From: Paramarasmius palmivorus
Lineage: Eukaryota > Basidiomycota > Agaricomycetes > Agaricales > Marasmiaceae
DNA length: 64,000 nucleotides
Direction: 5' to 3'
NCBI GenBank assembly: GCA_037176845.1
Contig: JAYKXP010000061.1
Span: 62,001-126,000 of the forward strand
Both the position numbers and the translations under genes were made by a program. Below the pieces are notes generated by a model, which worked only from the letters and a program-made list of their open reading frames with translations, was not told the origin of the DNA and did not search any database. Positions within the stretch are counted from its first letter, which is position 1. The number at the start of each line of letters is the position of its first letter. Shown here piece after piece: positions 13,365-25,072 of this stretch.

Positions 13365-13936
13365 AGAGATGTGTAGCGATATCAGATTTGAATGCTTCCT
13401 AGAGTATAAACTGCAAGTGTATAATTATAATAGAGAATAAATGTGGGTAGTCGTTCAACAAATGCGCTCGCTAGACTCGTAACCATCCGCTGCGACGTTC
13501 GATGATCCTCGATCGAACCTCGCGCCGAGTAGAAGTGCGTGCTCAATAACTCATGTGCCCGTGGCTGGCGCGACTTTTTAGCGATCATCGATCACTTCTT
13601 CTCACTCACCACGGCTTTTCCTGGACAAACGAACATTACAACCAAATTCCGGCGTTATTTCGTTCGAAGTGACTGCAGAACCATAAAGTCTATTGGCCAG
13701 TCAGTACATCTACTATTACAGATGCAGTATGTCCTCATCCTGATGTGCGACTTTGGAATATACATACAGCACACGTCCTAGCTGTCAAGAGTTCAGCGCT
13801 CAGCATCGAGATACTCTTTGTTATCGCTAGGAAGTGTATCAATTTCGCCCAAGCTCGGTTTGAGGCTCGGTGGGTTGTATTATCTTCTAATGGCAGACAT
13901 AGTCGATGTTGACACGTCCCAAAAACCATTTCAGCC
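13365..13936. other. Intergenic, 572 bp, upstream of the F-box array
   Basis: No gene seen. The last 60 bp or so before 13937 end in TTTCAG then CC-ATG, matching the 5'-leader intron of the other F-box copies. Confidence 0.5.
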
Positions 13937-15895
13937 ATGAATGATGACAATATATCGAGGCGCACGGCTCTTTGCAACCACTGTGACGCATTCATCGAAG
14001 ACCCCGGCTCGCCTACTCCCCCTCATATACTTCGCTCGGACCATACTCTTACCGGAGCAGAGACCACTCATATTCGGGCATTGATCGAGGAGGATGAGAG
14101 ATTACTGAAGGAGTACGAAGAAAGCATTTCGTGGCATCGGAATGTTGCGGATAAAGTTGAGAGAGCTAGGAAAACGGTGGAGGAGCGGTTGAGAAAACGA
14201 CGAGTTGTGGTATCTGCGCTACGCAGACTCCCCGTCGAGGTTTGGGACGAGATATTCTCCTTGGCATGTCAAACGATACGACTCGGGAATGCGACTATCG
14301 AAACGACTACCCATTCCACATCACAGACAAAGTCATACCCGTGCAACTGCACGCTCCCTATCACTCGTCTGTGCTGCATGGCGGCAAATTATTACCTCTC
14401 GTCCGCGTCTTTGGGCAGCTATTTCCTTCGATATACACAATCATCGTAGTGACATCGACGTCAGATCCCTCTTACGAATCTACTTCAAGTATTCGGCGAC
14501 GGCTCCTTTGGAAATCAGTATTTGGGACTCGAATATAGATTACGGCACAATCTTCACTTCCGTGAGGGAGTACCATGATAGGCTCGACAAAACCGTTGTT
14601 GAAGCGTATCAATTGATTTTCCAGCACATATCTCGATGTGCAAAGCTGGAGCTGCAGGTCAATTGGCAGGCTTTATCCCAAAGTGTCACCGGAATCTCCG
14701 ATATGTCATTCCACTACTACACTCCTTGTCTCACGATGTCAATGTAGAACAAGATCAGCACTACGAGTCTGGTTGGTTTTGGGAGGGCTGTCAGAATGGC
14801 GCCCAATCTCACCTGCGTCTTCGAAGAAGACAGTGTTCCAAGCCATTTTGGTATACCTCCATACACTTCGTTCACGAAGCTACGCCTCGTGACGTGTACG
14901 GTTTATCCGGGCTCTGTAATACGCTCTGCCTAAATCCGAGAGTAGAGGTTTTCAGCGTCCGCGGCTTGAGGATGTGGAACACAGCAGAGCATCCTCAGAG
15001 TGCCCATGTTATGGAACTCCCAAGCCTAAGGGACCTCAAGATCTACTGTGGACACCCGATGGAAGAGTGGCTTCACTTCGTCGAGTTGTTCAGGATGCCT
15101 GTACTCAATAGCCTTTGGATAGGCAGCGAACTTAGTCTGGATGATGACGTCTCGGAGCATCAGTATCACACTCCACCAGCCTCCTTCACCTCCAAGTTGC
15201 ATCATTTCGCAAATTCCCTTCAGTTCCTATCGCTTCACTACAACCCCGTCTATTATAACGAACCCGAAATAACGAATCTTGTCAAGAATCTTCCCAACCT
15301 CGTACATTTTCGTTTCACGACATTTGCAAAGGTAGCTGGTATATCTCTCTGTACCACGCACTTTCTTGCCAGCCTCCAAGTAGCATGCGGGAACTCTGAT
15401 GCTGTCTCGAGCTCATGTATCTTGGCCCCGAAGCTCGAGCGGCTGGAGATACGAGAATTCAACTTCTGTCCTCGTTCCGAGACAGAGCTTGTGGAAAAGG
15501 TCTTGGCCATGGCATCATCCAGGAGTGCCAGTGCGTTGAGAGCGTCGGGACTCGAAAAGGTTGCGTCATTGTCGAGGGTTTACCTTTGGTGGAAGGAAGA
15601 TGACTCGAGCGAGGTGCACGCCTTAGACCATGATTCCGATTCGGAAGACGGTCACTCCACTTCAGAATCGGATTCAGACAACAAGTCCGCCTCGAGTGGA
15701 CATCTTCTGTCTGCTTCCACACGGCTTCACGGTACGGAACCTTCATGCAGGCCTCTCTTGTACACGCATTTCGGCGCCCGGATCGAAGCTCTTGAAAGAG
15801 ATGGGACGATCTGTAGCATAGAGCGGAAAGCGATGCAATGGTGTGATGACCTGAGTGTTGGTGATGATTTCGACTTGCTGAAGTTTTATCAGTAG
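13937..15895 (+). pseudogene. F-box paralogue A, frameshifted
   Basis: First of four tandem copies. It starts intact (MNDDNISRRTALCNHC, coiled coil, then LRRLPVEVWDEIF) and ends with a complete family C-terminus, but comparison with copy B shows at least five frame changes: a 1-nt loss near 14284-14290, another near 14336-14345, another near 14707-14714, a gain in a G-run near 14777-14785 and a loss near 14890-14900 that restores the last frame. Between the shifts the homology is clear in successive frames, for example SLVCAAWRQIITSRPRLW and RMAPN. No intron with proper borders explains the shifts. Probably a pseudogene; sequencing error is less likely for five sites. Confidence 0.8.
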
Positions 15896-16246
15896 CTAGA
15901 ATGCACCAATGATCGTTTACGCACAAGCAGACTTGAGAGAATATTAATGGTGAACTCGGAAATGTAGAGACCGGGCACACAATTGGACTGGCAACCACAA
16001 TTCCAGCTGTCCAGGAGAAAATGCGAAAAACGCTGCTTGTGTCAGTGACGAAAAAGTGCTCGTGAAAATGCATTGGACGCACGCGTCAGGACGAACCCTT
16101 CTTGACCTGCTACTGCATCCTTATTCGAAGCATCGATTCTGCTTCATTTATTCTCTCGATTCTTGAGCAAACCTTGCAATATTCCCAGAGCTGCTGCTTT
16201 GCTGGCTGACAAGGATTATAGACACCAATGTCACTTAATCTTTCAG

Positions 16247-16303
16247 GTAGGCCGAACTGACGACTCTGTAATCAATATTGACACAACCTGGCAATCATCC
16301 TAG
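16247..16303 (+). other. 5'-leader intron of F-box copy B
   Basis: CAG|GTAGGC ... CCTAG followed by CA-ATG. The same arrangement precedes copy D (20639-20682), and copies A and C keep the acceptor, so an intron ending 2 bases before the start codon is conserved in the family. Confidence 0.6.
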
Positions 16304-16305
16304 CA

Positions 16306-18321
16306 ATGAATAGTGGCCTATTATTGACACGTACGACCCTCTGCAACAGCTGCCACGCATACGTCGACCATACCGCCAGTCCCGGACCAGTCTCGTTCCA
16401 CGCACTTCGTTCAGACCATGTTCCTACAGAAGCAGAAGCCGCTCAGACCCATGAATTAATCAAGGAGGAGGAAGAGTTGTTGCAGGATTATGATGAGAAG
16501 ATCTCATGGCACCAGAATGTTGTGGACAAGCTGAAGGAGGGCAGGGAAGCAGCGGAGGAGCGACTATCAAATCGACGAGCTACGGTATCTGGATTGCGCA
16601 GGATTCCTGTTGAAGTTTGGGACGAGATATTCACTCTAGCATGCCACACGGTCATACTCGGAGAATGCGATACTCGAAACTATTACCCATTCCACATTCC
16701 TCACGAAGGCCCCATCCAAGCAACAGTACATTCCTTATCCCTGACCTGTGCGGCGTGGAGGAAGATCGTCACCTCTCGCCCACGTTTATGGTCTACGATA
16801 TCCTTTGACATCTACCACCAGTGTCGCCAGATTGATATCAGACCTCTCGTACGAATCTACCTCAAGTATTCGGCCATGATTCCATTGAACATCAGTATTT
16901 GGGATGCGAGGAGAAAGTGTGGATCGAAGTTTGTTTCCGTATATGCATATTACAAAGGGCTTGACAGGAAGACCGTTGGTGCATATCGTATGATCTTCCA
17001 CAACTTACCCCGATGTGCAAAGCTGGAGCTCAGAGTCAATTGGGAGGCCTTGACTCGATATGTTACTGGAGTGTCCAACACTGCATTCCCTCAGTTATTT
17101 CCCCGACTACACAGTCTTTCTTCCGATGTCAATGTGGATCACGACCGGAACTCGAGATCTACATGGTTTTGGAAGGCCATTCGGATGGCGCCTAATCTTG
17201 CTTGCGTATACGAGGACGAAAGTTTCCCAGAAACCTTTGGTGTGCTGCCATACACTCATTTGACACGGCTGCGGCTGGGTGCGGTGGAGGGATTGGCTCA
17301 ACTTTGCAGTGTGTTGGTTCGGAATCCGAGACTCGAGACACTCAACGTTCGTGCCTTGCAGCTATGGAGCCCAGCAGACGCGCATCCTGGAAATGCCGAC
17401 ATTCAGGAGTTGTCATGCCTTAAGCACATCAAAGTATACTGTGGTTCCCCAGTCGAGTGGTTCCTCGGTCTCTTCGAGATACTCAACATTCCATCACTCA
17501 ATAGCCTTTGGATAGGCTGCGAGCTTGCTCTAGATGACGAAGACGATAATATTCCTGGTCTTTTATATCAAACTCCACCAACCTGCTTCACCTCCTCGCT
17601 ACACAGATTTGCAGACTCTCTACAGTTCTTGGCGTTGCACTACAACCCTGTCTCATATCACGAGACCGAGATAACAAACCTCGTCAAGAGTTTGAAAAAC
17701 TTGACTCATTTCCAATATACTACATTTGCACAGACCGCTGGTATCTCTCCCTGCACCACACATTTTCTTTCCAGCCTTCGAATCATGCATGAAGACTCTG
17801 CTCAAGCCACTTTTTGCGTTCTCGCCCCGAAGCTCGAGTGGCTTGAGATACGAGAGTTCAATTTCTCTCCATCTTTCGAGGGTAAACTGGTTGAAACTGT
17901 CTTGGACATGGCAGAGTCGAGGAGCAAAGGCGCATTGACGACGATGGGTTGTCCCGAGGACGTTGCGCCGCTGTCGAAAGTTCACGTCTTGTGGAAGGAA
18001 GCTAGACCTGATGCACACGTGTTCGACTATTCTAGCTCAGACGACGACTCTAGCTCAGACGACGACTCTAGCTCAGACGACGACTCTAGCTCAAACGACG
18101 ACTCCAGCTCAGATGACGACTCCAGTTTGTACGATGATTCCAATTCAGACGACGATTCCGGTGCTTCTGTTGCAGGTTATGAACTAGCAACTTCCGCTGA
18201 CCCTCGATTCGCGGCCCTCGAAAGGGATGGCATGGTATGCAGAGTGGAAGAGAGAGCTATGGAATGGTATGACGATATGGCTAGTGGTGATGGTTTCGAC
18301 TTGTTGAGATCCTACCAATGA
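16306..18321 (+). CDS. F-box paralogue B, intact (671 aa)
   Basis: The only intact member of the four-copy array. Residues about 41-92 form a coiled coil; the F-box begins at about residue 100 (IPVEVWDEIF ... SLTCAAWRKIV). A long leucine-rich C-terminal region follows, with recurring NLPxLxxLxI-like helices, then a Ser/Asp tract coded by an 18-bp repeat, and a family end motif around ALERDGMVCRVEERA. Expected role is as an SCF ubiquitin-ligase adaptor; the target is unknown. A 57-bp intron lies in its 5' leader. Copies A, C and D flank it in the same direction, so the group arose by tandem duplication. Confidence 0.9.
   Translation: MNSGLLLTRTTLCNSCHAYVDHTASPGPVSFHALRSDHVPTEAEAAQTHELIKEEEELLQDYDEKISWHQNVVDKLKEGREAAEERLSNRRATVSGLRRIPVEVWDEIFTLACHTVILGECDTRNYYPFHIPHEGPIQATVHSLSLTCAAWRKIVTSRPRLWSTISFDIYHQCRQIDIRPLVRIYLKYSAMIPLNISIWDARRKCGSKFVSVYAYYKGLDRKTVGAYRMIFHNLPRCAKLELRVNWEALTRYVTGVSNTAFPQLFPRLHSLSSDVNVDHDRNSRSTWFWKAIRMAPNLACVYEDESFPETFGVLPYTHLTRLRLGAVEGLAQLCSVLVRNPRLETLNVRALQLWSPADAHPGNADIQELSCLKHIKVYCGSPVEWFLGLFEILNIPSLNSLWIGCELALDDEDDNIPGLLYQTPPTCFTSSLHRFADSLQFLALHYNPVSYHETEITNLVKSLKNLTHFQYTTFAQTAGISPCTTHFLSSLRIMHEDSAQATFCVLAPKLEWLEIREFNFSPSFEGKLVETVLDMAESRSKGALTTMGCPEDVAPLSKVHVLWKEARPDAHVFDYSSSDDDSSSDDDSSSDDDSSSNDDSSSDDDSSLYDDSNSDDDSGASVAGYELATSADPRFAALERDGMVCRVEERAMEWYDDMASGDGFDLLRSYQ
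18031..18156 (+). repeat. 18-bp coding minisatellite, seven units
   Basis: Unit TCTAGCTCAGACGACGAC repeated seven times, the first three perfect and later ones increasingly diverged. It encodes the SSSDDD tract of F-box copy B. Length variation would stay in frame. Confidence 0.9.
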
Positions 18322-18717
18322 CAGTTTTGACAATGTAATTTCTTGGTGCATTCATGGACGATTCTTTGCTTTCCGGATTCTTATCCTTGTACCACATGTT
18401 ATGTATGATATCTTTAAAGAATCCAGAACCCCGAACGGGCGATCATAAAGGAAGGAAATTGGCACGTGGATGAACGACGCGCGGTTCGAGAGTATTGTCA
18501 GTCCAGTTCACCCTTGGTTCACCCATTATTCATTCTGCGACCAACCTTCAACGGCTTAGACCTCGGGCTTCAGCAAATTAAACAGCTTGTGCTCCTACTC
18601 CAAATCTGGAACTTCTTTTCTTTAGTATCCTCGCTGTGACATTGGATCCGCAAACTAGGTTGTGACCTGTGTTCTTTCTGATAACCTCGTTGATTCTGAC
18701 ACGGCCTAATGTCAGTC
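18322..18717. other. Intergenic between F-box copies B and C, 396 bp
   Basis: Holds the promoter of copy C; the region ends in a TGTCAG acceptor just before its ATG (18718), as in the other copies. Nothing else seen. Confidence 0.5.
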
Positions 18718-20255
18718 ATGAAGCAAGCCAATATTTCAACGCGTACGATTCTCTGTGACGCCTGCCACGCATACAACGACCACAACGCCAGTCCGCCGGT
18801 TTTGTTCCACGCACTTCGCTCAGACTATGTCCTCTCAGAAGCAGAAGCTCACCAAGCTCGTACATTGATCGACGAGGAGGAAATACTATTGAAGGAATAC
18901 AACGAGAAGATTTCATGGCACCAGAAGGTTGTAGATGAGCTGAAGGAGGGCAGGAAGGCATTGGGAGAACGGTTGGAGAAACGACGAGCGATAGCGTCCG
19001 GGTTGCGCAGGTTTGATTCTCCGACAAATGCCTCGATGCGCAAAGCTAGAGTTATCGCTCAACTGGGAGGCTCTGACCCCATACATTGCTGGCATTTCCA
19101 CGATCGCTTTTCCTCGACTTCATTCCGTTTCACACAACGTCAACGTGGATCGCGACGAACATGCTGCAACAGCTTGGTTTTGGCGAGTGGTTCGTACGGC
19201 ACCTAACCTTGCCTCTGTGTACGAGATGGAAAGTAACCCTAGTCATGTCGATGCGTTACCTTTCAATCCATCAACACTGACAACGCTACGCCTCGGTGGA
19301 GTGGACGGTGTATCAGAACTTCGGAGTATTCTTGTCAACAATCCGAAGCTGGAAACGCTCGAAGTACGGGCTTTGTTGCTCTGGTCCTTCGAGTTGATAC
19401 CCGAAGACATCAGCCCTCAGGTCCTTCCGTGCCTACGTGACTTGAAGATTTATTGCGGCACACCAGTCGAGGAGTGGTTTGGCCTGTTTGACTCGCTCAG
19501 GATGCCTGCACTTCGGAGTCTTTGGATAGGAGGAGCGCAGGACACGGAAAACGACCTCTTGGAAGAAGACGAACCAATGATTCTCTATCACAGCCCACCA
19601 ATCTCAGTCACATCCACGCTATACCGATGCGCGAGCTCCTTACGGCTCTTGACACTGCAGTTCAATCCCATCTCATACCACGAGCTCGAGATAACGAATC
19701 TTGTCCAGAATCTGCCAAATCTGTCCCATTTCCGTTTTGCGACCTATGCCCCGGTTCCTGGCATCTCTGCTTGCACAGCTCATTTGCTTTCACGCCTCAA
19801 ACTTCCGCTAGATATCAAATTGCGCATACACGCTTTGGCGCCTAGTCTAGAATGGCTCGAAATACGAGAATTCAACTTCTGTCCCCGTGTCGAGCAGGAG
19901 CTCATCGAAAAGGTTTTGACCATGGCATCATCAAGGAGCACAACTTCACTTGCAAGATCAGGGCTCGAGGGCGTCGCATCGCTATCCAAGGTTCACCTTT
20001 CCTGGATGAAACACGAGGATCACGATTCTGATTCGGATGAGTCGGGTTCAGAGCACGGAGACGACTCTGACAGTGATAGTGGATCCGACCCAGAGTCTGA
20101 TGACTCTGACTGGAGCTGTGTAAAGTTTAAACTCGGAAGCTGATGTCGATTCACTCGTAGCCAGAATGGTGGCTCTGGAGAAAACTGGGATGATATGCAG
20201 AGTTGAACAGCAGTACTTAAAACCGTACGACGAGTTTCCTAGTAACTTTGATTAG
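18718..20255 (+). pseudogene. F-box paralogue C, F-box deleted
   Basis: The N-terminal coiled coil is intact to ASGLRR, where copy B enters its F-box. Here the sequence jumps at about 19010 straight to the part equal to MPRCAKLEL in B, a loss of about 385 bp that removes the whole F-box and shifts the frame by one. The downstream frame is then open to TGA near 20143, and a second 1-nt change near 20120-20130 cuts off the family end (ALEKTGMICRVEQQ), which continues in another frame to 20255. So the copy can no longer encode an F-box protein. The start was placed at 18718, aligned with copies B and D; an ATG nine bases upstream lies within the likely leader intron. Confidence 0.8.
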
Positions 20256-20684
20256 CGTACATCTTTTTTCGTTCCTTTACCTTTTTGCACCTTGAATTGC
20301 AGGATTCGCAATTGTACCATATATATCAGCCATAGTCGCGGTAGTAGAGAAACTCCGTGGATGCCCCAGACTCGTTCCACTTCATGATGCATGAAGCTCC
20401 GTATGTATGTTAAGTGACTGGGAAAAGTTTGGGAAATGCGGACACGGCGGTGAACGCGTCAGCACGTGTTCTTGCCAATCTGCTACCACATCCTCAACTT
20501 GACTTGAAGCACCAATTCTGCTTCATTTATTCCCCAACACTCTCGAGCACAACTTGAAGAAGCAATTTTCGTTGCTTCTTCACCCGTCGACAGGGATTAT
20601 AACGCGTCACTCTCACCCAACCTCTCAGGTAGGCTGTAATCAGTCCATGATCGATATTAATACCAACTGACAATCATTTTAGCA
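20256..20684. other. Intergenic between F-box copies C and D, 429 bp
   Basis: Similar to the region before copy B (shared ATTCTGCTTCATTTATT element and a leader intron, here 20639-20682), so the duplicated unit includes the promoter. Confidence 0.6.
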
Positions 20685-22573
20685 ATGAATAGCGACAGAA
20701 TGCTGACACGTACGGCGCACTCTAACGGCTACCACGCATACATCGAGCGCATTGCCAATCAACCCATTCCCGCCCATGCGCTTCGTTCAGACTACGTTCT
20801 TACAGAAGCAGAAGCCGCTCAAACCCATGAAATGATCAAGGATGAGAAAGAATTGTTGAAGGAGTATGACGAGAAGATCTCATGGTACCAGGACGCCGTG
20901 AACAAGTTGAAGGAGGGCAGGAAAGCAGCGGAAGAGCGACTATCAAATCGACAAGCTATGGTATCTGGACTGCGCAGGATACCCATCGAAGTTTGGGACG
21001 AGATATTCACTCTAGCATGCCCCACGATCATACACGGAGAATGCGATAGCCGAAACTACTACCCATTCCACATCCCTCACGAAGGCCCGATCCAAGCGAC
21101 CGCACACACCTTATCCCTTACTTGCGTGGGGTGGAGGAAGATTGTTACCTCTCGCCCGCGCCTATGGTCTACGATCTCCTTCGACATCTGCCACCAGTGT
21201 CACCAGAGGGATATCAGACCTCTCGTGCAAATCTACCTCAAATATTCTGCCACGACTTCCTTGAACATCAGTATCTGGGACGCGAGGAAGCACCTAAGTT
21301 TCATTTCCATACGCGCATATTGCGAAGGGCTTGACAGGAAGACTGTCGATGCTTATCGCATGATCTTGCACAATTTGCCCCGATGTGCGAAGCTGGAGCT
21401 GCAAGTCAGCTCGGAGGCTTTGACGACATACGTGACCGGAATATCTCACATCTCCTTCCTCAACTGCACTCCTTTTCGCATAATGTCGATGATGACCAGG
21501 AATCAGGATCTGTCTGGTTCTGGCGGGCCATTCGCAGCGCAACCAACCTCAGCTGTGTGACCGAGCACGGCTTTCCAGGTTGTTTTCATACTATGCCTCC
21601 CTACAATCACGCGCTCACAAGGTTAACGCTTGGTGGAACAGAGTCATTGTCTCGTTTTCGGGATATACTAGCCCGCATTCCGACGCTAGAACAGCTTGCT
21701 TTGCATCTAACTTGCGAAGATGTGGTTCCAGGGGGCACTAGTACCGTTTTAGACCTTCCGTCTTTACGACACCTCAGGATTTCCAGCCACTACTATCCAA
21801 TCGACGAATGGTTTTTGGCACTCGAAACCTTCAGAATGCCTGCACTCATCAGCTTTTCCGTCGACCACGAACTGGATTTGGATAACGCTAGCTTGAATTT
21901 TAACGTACAATTTCCGGGACGTCCATATCTTCCGTTTCGAACCGGCGTAACCTCCCCACTACATCGATGTACGCGCTCCCTCAAAATTCTGACGCTGGAA
22001 TGCGACGCCGTCTCATATGAAGAGTCCGAGATAACAAGCCTTGCCCAGAATTTACCAAATTTGACTCATCTCCGCTATACCACGTTTGCACCCATCGTTG
22101 GCATTTCTCCATGCACCGCACACCTACTTGCTAGTCTCCAAGTGGCACATTTAAAGCCTAGCTTGGATATTCCATCCCCGAAGCTCAAATGGCTTGAGGT
22201 ACGAGAGCTGAATTTTCGTCCTCGCTTCGTGGTGGAGCTCCTCGAAAGGGTTTTGGCTACTGCAGAACGTCGGACTCAACGAGCCATCGCGTCTGGACGC
22301 CAGTCCAGCAATATCCAACCACTGTCGAACATATATGTGTGGTGGAACAAGGGTGGAGCAGAAAGCGAAGCTGACTCGGGGTCTGATTATGATTCGGAGC
22401 ATGAGCTTGACCAAGACCACGAAGCTTCGCGAGCTTTAGGTCACGTCAATCCCGTAAATGACCTGCTTCTTGCTAGGATCAAAGCCCTCGAGCAGGACGG
22501 GATCATATGCACAGTTGAGGAGAGGGACATCAGGCCGGCGTGGTGTGAAGGTTTCCCCTCTGTCGGCGTCTAG
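20685..22573 (+). pseudogene. F-box paralogue D, one frameshift
   Basis: Starts MNSDRMLTRTAHSNG and keeps the coiled coil, the F-box (IPIEVWDEIF) and the first half of the C-terminal region, then shifts by one base near 21451-21462, where the frame would stop at 21560. The rest of the family sequence (LPQLHSFSHNV onward) runs open in the next frame to TAG at 22573. A single 1-nt loss separates it from an intact gene, so it is either a young pseudogene, a truncated 291-aa F-box protein, or a sequencing error. Closest to copy B in the first half. Its shift sits at the same site as one of the shifts in copy A. Confidence 0.7.
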
Positions 22574-22961
22574 TAAGCGGATGTTTAAGTCGTAACGTTG
22601 CAACAAAGTAGAAAACCTAAGTATGTAAAGCTACGACGTATACAGCAGAATAATCAAAAACTTTGAAGTGGTGCCATCTTCCTTGGGTCTTGAGCGCTTG
22701 AAGCTTGAAGCCAACGGTAATGAAGATACCCGAGGGCCGACGTTGAACCTTGCGCACAGCCGTCCGCATCAACACGCTCTTCATAAAAAAATGCACACTC
22801 ATCATCCACTCATGATCCCCGAGGAGCCACAATCTCACCTCAACTTTGCACCGACCACCATCATCGCCAGATAACTTTATTGCCTCGTTTTGAACGAGAG
22901 CCAGGTCCTATTACACACTATATCCGCTTCCGCCCGCCTTCTTCTCCAGAGCCGAACACGA
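22574..22961. other. Intergenic, 388 bp
   Basis: Between F-box copy D and the alpha/beta hydrolase gene. No feature recognised. Confidence 0.5.
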
Positions 22962-24782
22962 ATGTTCTTTAGCAGCACCGGCAAATCACAGATATATATT
23001 CCCTCTAAACCTGTGGAACTGCCTCTTAGAAAGAGTACCGTTGGGAATGGAGAGAATCAGACGATAAATTTGAGGCAGTTTGTGGAGGAGAGATGTCCGA
23101 GCTTGTACAAGGAATTTAGAGCACCGTGGTGGTTGTTCAAGTCAGTCGAATGTTTTTCTTTTCGCAATCTCGATGTTCTAACATTGTCATAGCGGGCACC
23201 TTCAAACGCTATACTGTGTCATTGGGGATTTTACGAAGACGGACAAAGTTGTTTATAACCGGTACGCTCGTTGGCTTGTTATTCTACTCATCAGAAACTC
23301 ACTACATACCGGCTAGCACCCTCATAAAGACATACGATGGTGGAACGCTGTACGTCCCCCAGCTATTCTAAGCCAACCAGAAGATACTGAAATCACCCAT
23401 CAAAGTTCTCTAGACTTCACCCCAACCAATTTCTCAGATGCGAAAGAGGATACACCTATCATTGTTGTTATGCATGGTTTAACTGGAGGTACCGGTTTCA
23501 GAGGTTCATGTGCTCTCCCAGAAACTGATGAATCCAATCCAGGCTCCTACGAACAATACGTTCGATCAATTCTCTACCCAGCATGCTCACCCGTTGAAAA
23601 GGGCGGCCTGGGATATCGCGGTGTTGTAGTCAACTTTCGTGGATGTATGTACTCTGCCACTGCCATCCCATCTCAAGACACGTCAGAACTGACCATTATT
23701 TGACAATGATAGGTGCAGGAACACCGATAACCTCGCAACAACTTTACTCGGCTGGGTACACTGATGATATACGTACCGCCGTGATGTACATCCAGAACAA
23801 GTACCCTAAAGCACCGCTTCTCGGTCTGGGCTTCTCCCTGGGCGCAAACGTGATCACTAGATATTTCGCCGAAGAAGGGGAGAACAACAAGATGGTCGCG
23901 GGGTGTATTCTTGGTTGTGTACGTCCGATACTACCTATCTGATCGTCAGTCGTACTAATCAACACTATGTATCAGCCATGGGATCTCGAACGAAATACAG
24001 ATGCCATGAACGAAACCTTTGTCGGGAAATACATCTATTCAAAGGGCATGGCTTCGAATCTCTCAAGGTTGCTTCAATTACACGTACCTGCACTCACTGG
24101 CGCCTCCGAACCCGACCCTTCGGTTCCACCACACCACCCATCATATAAACCCGACGAAGCACATGGTAAACTCGTTGCAGAAGCAACAAAAACCGTCATC
24201 TCGATCTCTTCACCTACTCTCGAGCATTTCGATGGGATCTTCACACGTGTAGCAGGTGCTCGCCCACCTATTGTCCCTTTCAAATCCGCTAGACATTACT
24301 ACGAATGGGCAAGGAGCGATAAGACGCTACCTGGCGTAAGAAGACCTTTGTTGGCACTCAACTCAGGTGATGACCCTGTAGTACAACATGTACCTTGGGG
24401 AGACAAAGAAGTCTGCGGAGAGGAAGGCAAGGATGGCTACGTGATAGTTGTGAAGACTGCTGGCGGCGGTCATTTGGGTTGGTTCACGACTTTCGACGAT
24501 AGCATTTCGAGGATCAAGGCGGATGATTCGGAGAATAATGCAAATCCGCAGATCTCGAGATGGGCGACGGAGCCGGTTCTGCAGTGGTTCAGAGGGATGA
24601 TTGAGGATGTTGCGTATCGAGTTGAGGCAAAGCGATATTATGAGGATCCCGAGGCTCCTGGGTGGATAAGAGAGGAAGGAGGTAAAGTGGACGTTGCGTA
24701 TTATGTTGTAGAGGAAGGAGAAGGACATGTGGTAGATGGGTCGCAACCTCGGAAGGAACAGGGGATGTTACAGGGACTTTAA
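22962..24782 (+). CDS. Alpha/beta hydrolase of the Eht1/YMR210W (ABHD3-like) family (510 aa)
   Basis: Six exons: 22962-23140, 23193-23261, 23317-23349, 23406-23644, 23713-23918, 23976-24782. Joins were fixed by family motifs: NGHLQTLYCVIGDF across intron 1, GGTLSLDFTP across intron 3, NFRGCAGTPITS across intron 4. The catalytic triad is visible: nucleophile GFSLG, acid in NSGDDPVV, histidine in GGGHLGW; oxyanion region MHGLTGG. Yeast relatives are medium-chain ester synthases/esterases and a monoacylglycerol lipase, so the enzyme probably acts on acyl-CoA or acylglycerol substrates. The C-terminal tail of about 80 residues is charged. Downstream is tRNA-Arg copy 2. Confidence 0.92.
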
Positions 24783-24880
24783 GATTCGTTCATTCGGATA
24801 GAATAGTATAGACAAGTGGCTTTGATCATTTCGGACAGGCCGCTCACGATGATATTTGACAAGTACCGTCCAAAGCTCAA

Positions 24881-24962
24881 GGCCGCCTGGCGAAATGGCA
24901 TCGCGTCTGACTACGACTTGTCAGTAATCAGGAGATTGCAGGTTCGACCCCTGCGGTGGTCA
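24881..24962 (+). tRNA. tRNA-Arg(ACG) with 10-nt intron, copy 2
   Basis: Exons identical to copy 1. Intron 24917-24926 after CTACGA. A long T-run follows about 15 bp downstream. It lies between the hydrolase gene and the 3' end of the siderophore acyltransferase gene. Confidence 0.95.
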
Positions 24963-25072
24963 TTTAGCACATGGGTGTTTTTTTCTTGTTTCTTGGAATG
25001 TTCTTTCATCTGGCACTACAACACTTTTGTGCACATTGATTTGCTATCTCAAAGAATACATTTACATCAATC

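Larger units (their letters stand above)
13937..22573 (+). repeat. Tandem array of four F-box paralogues
   Basis: Four copies in direct orientation, roughly 2.0-2.4 kb apart, including promoter and leader intron. Only copy B keeps one open frame. Confidence 0.9.

Noticed and set aside
15459..16082. 207-codon open frame on the minus strand over the end of F-box copy A
   Set aside because: It mirrors the coding bias of the F-box end, which shows clear homology on the plus strand.
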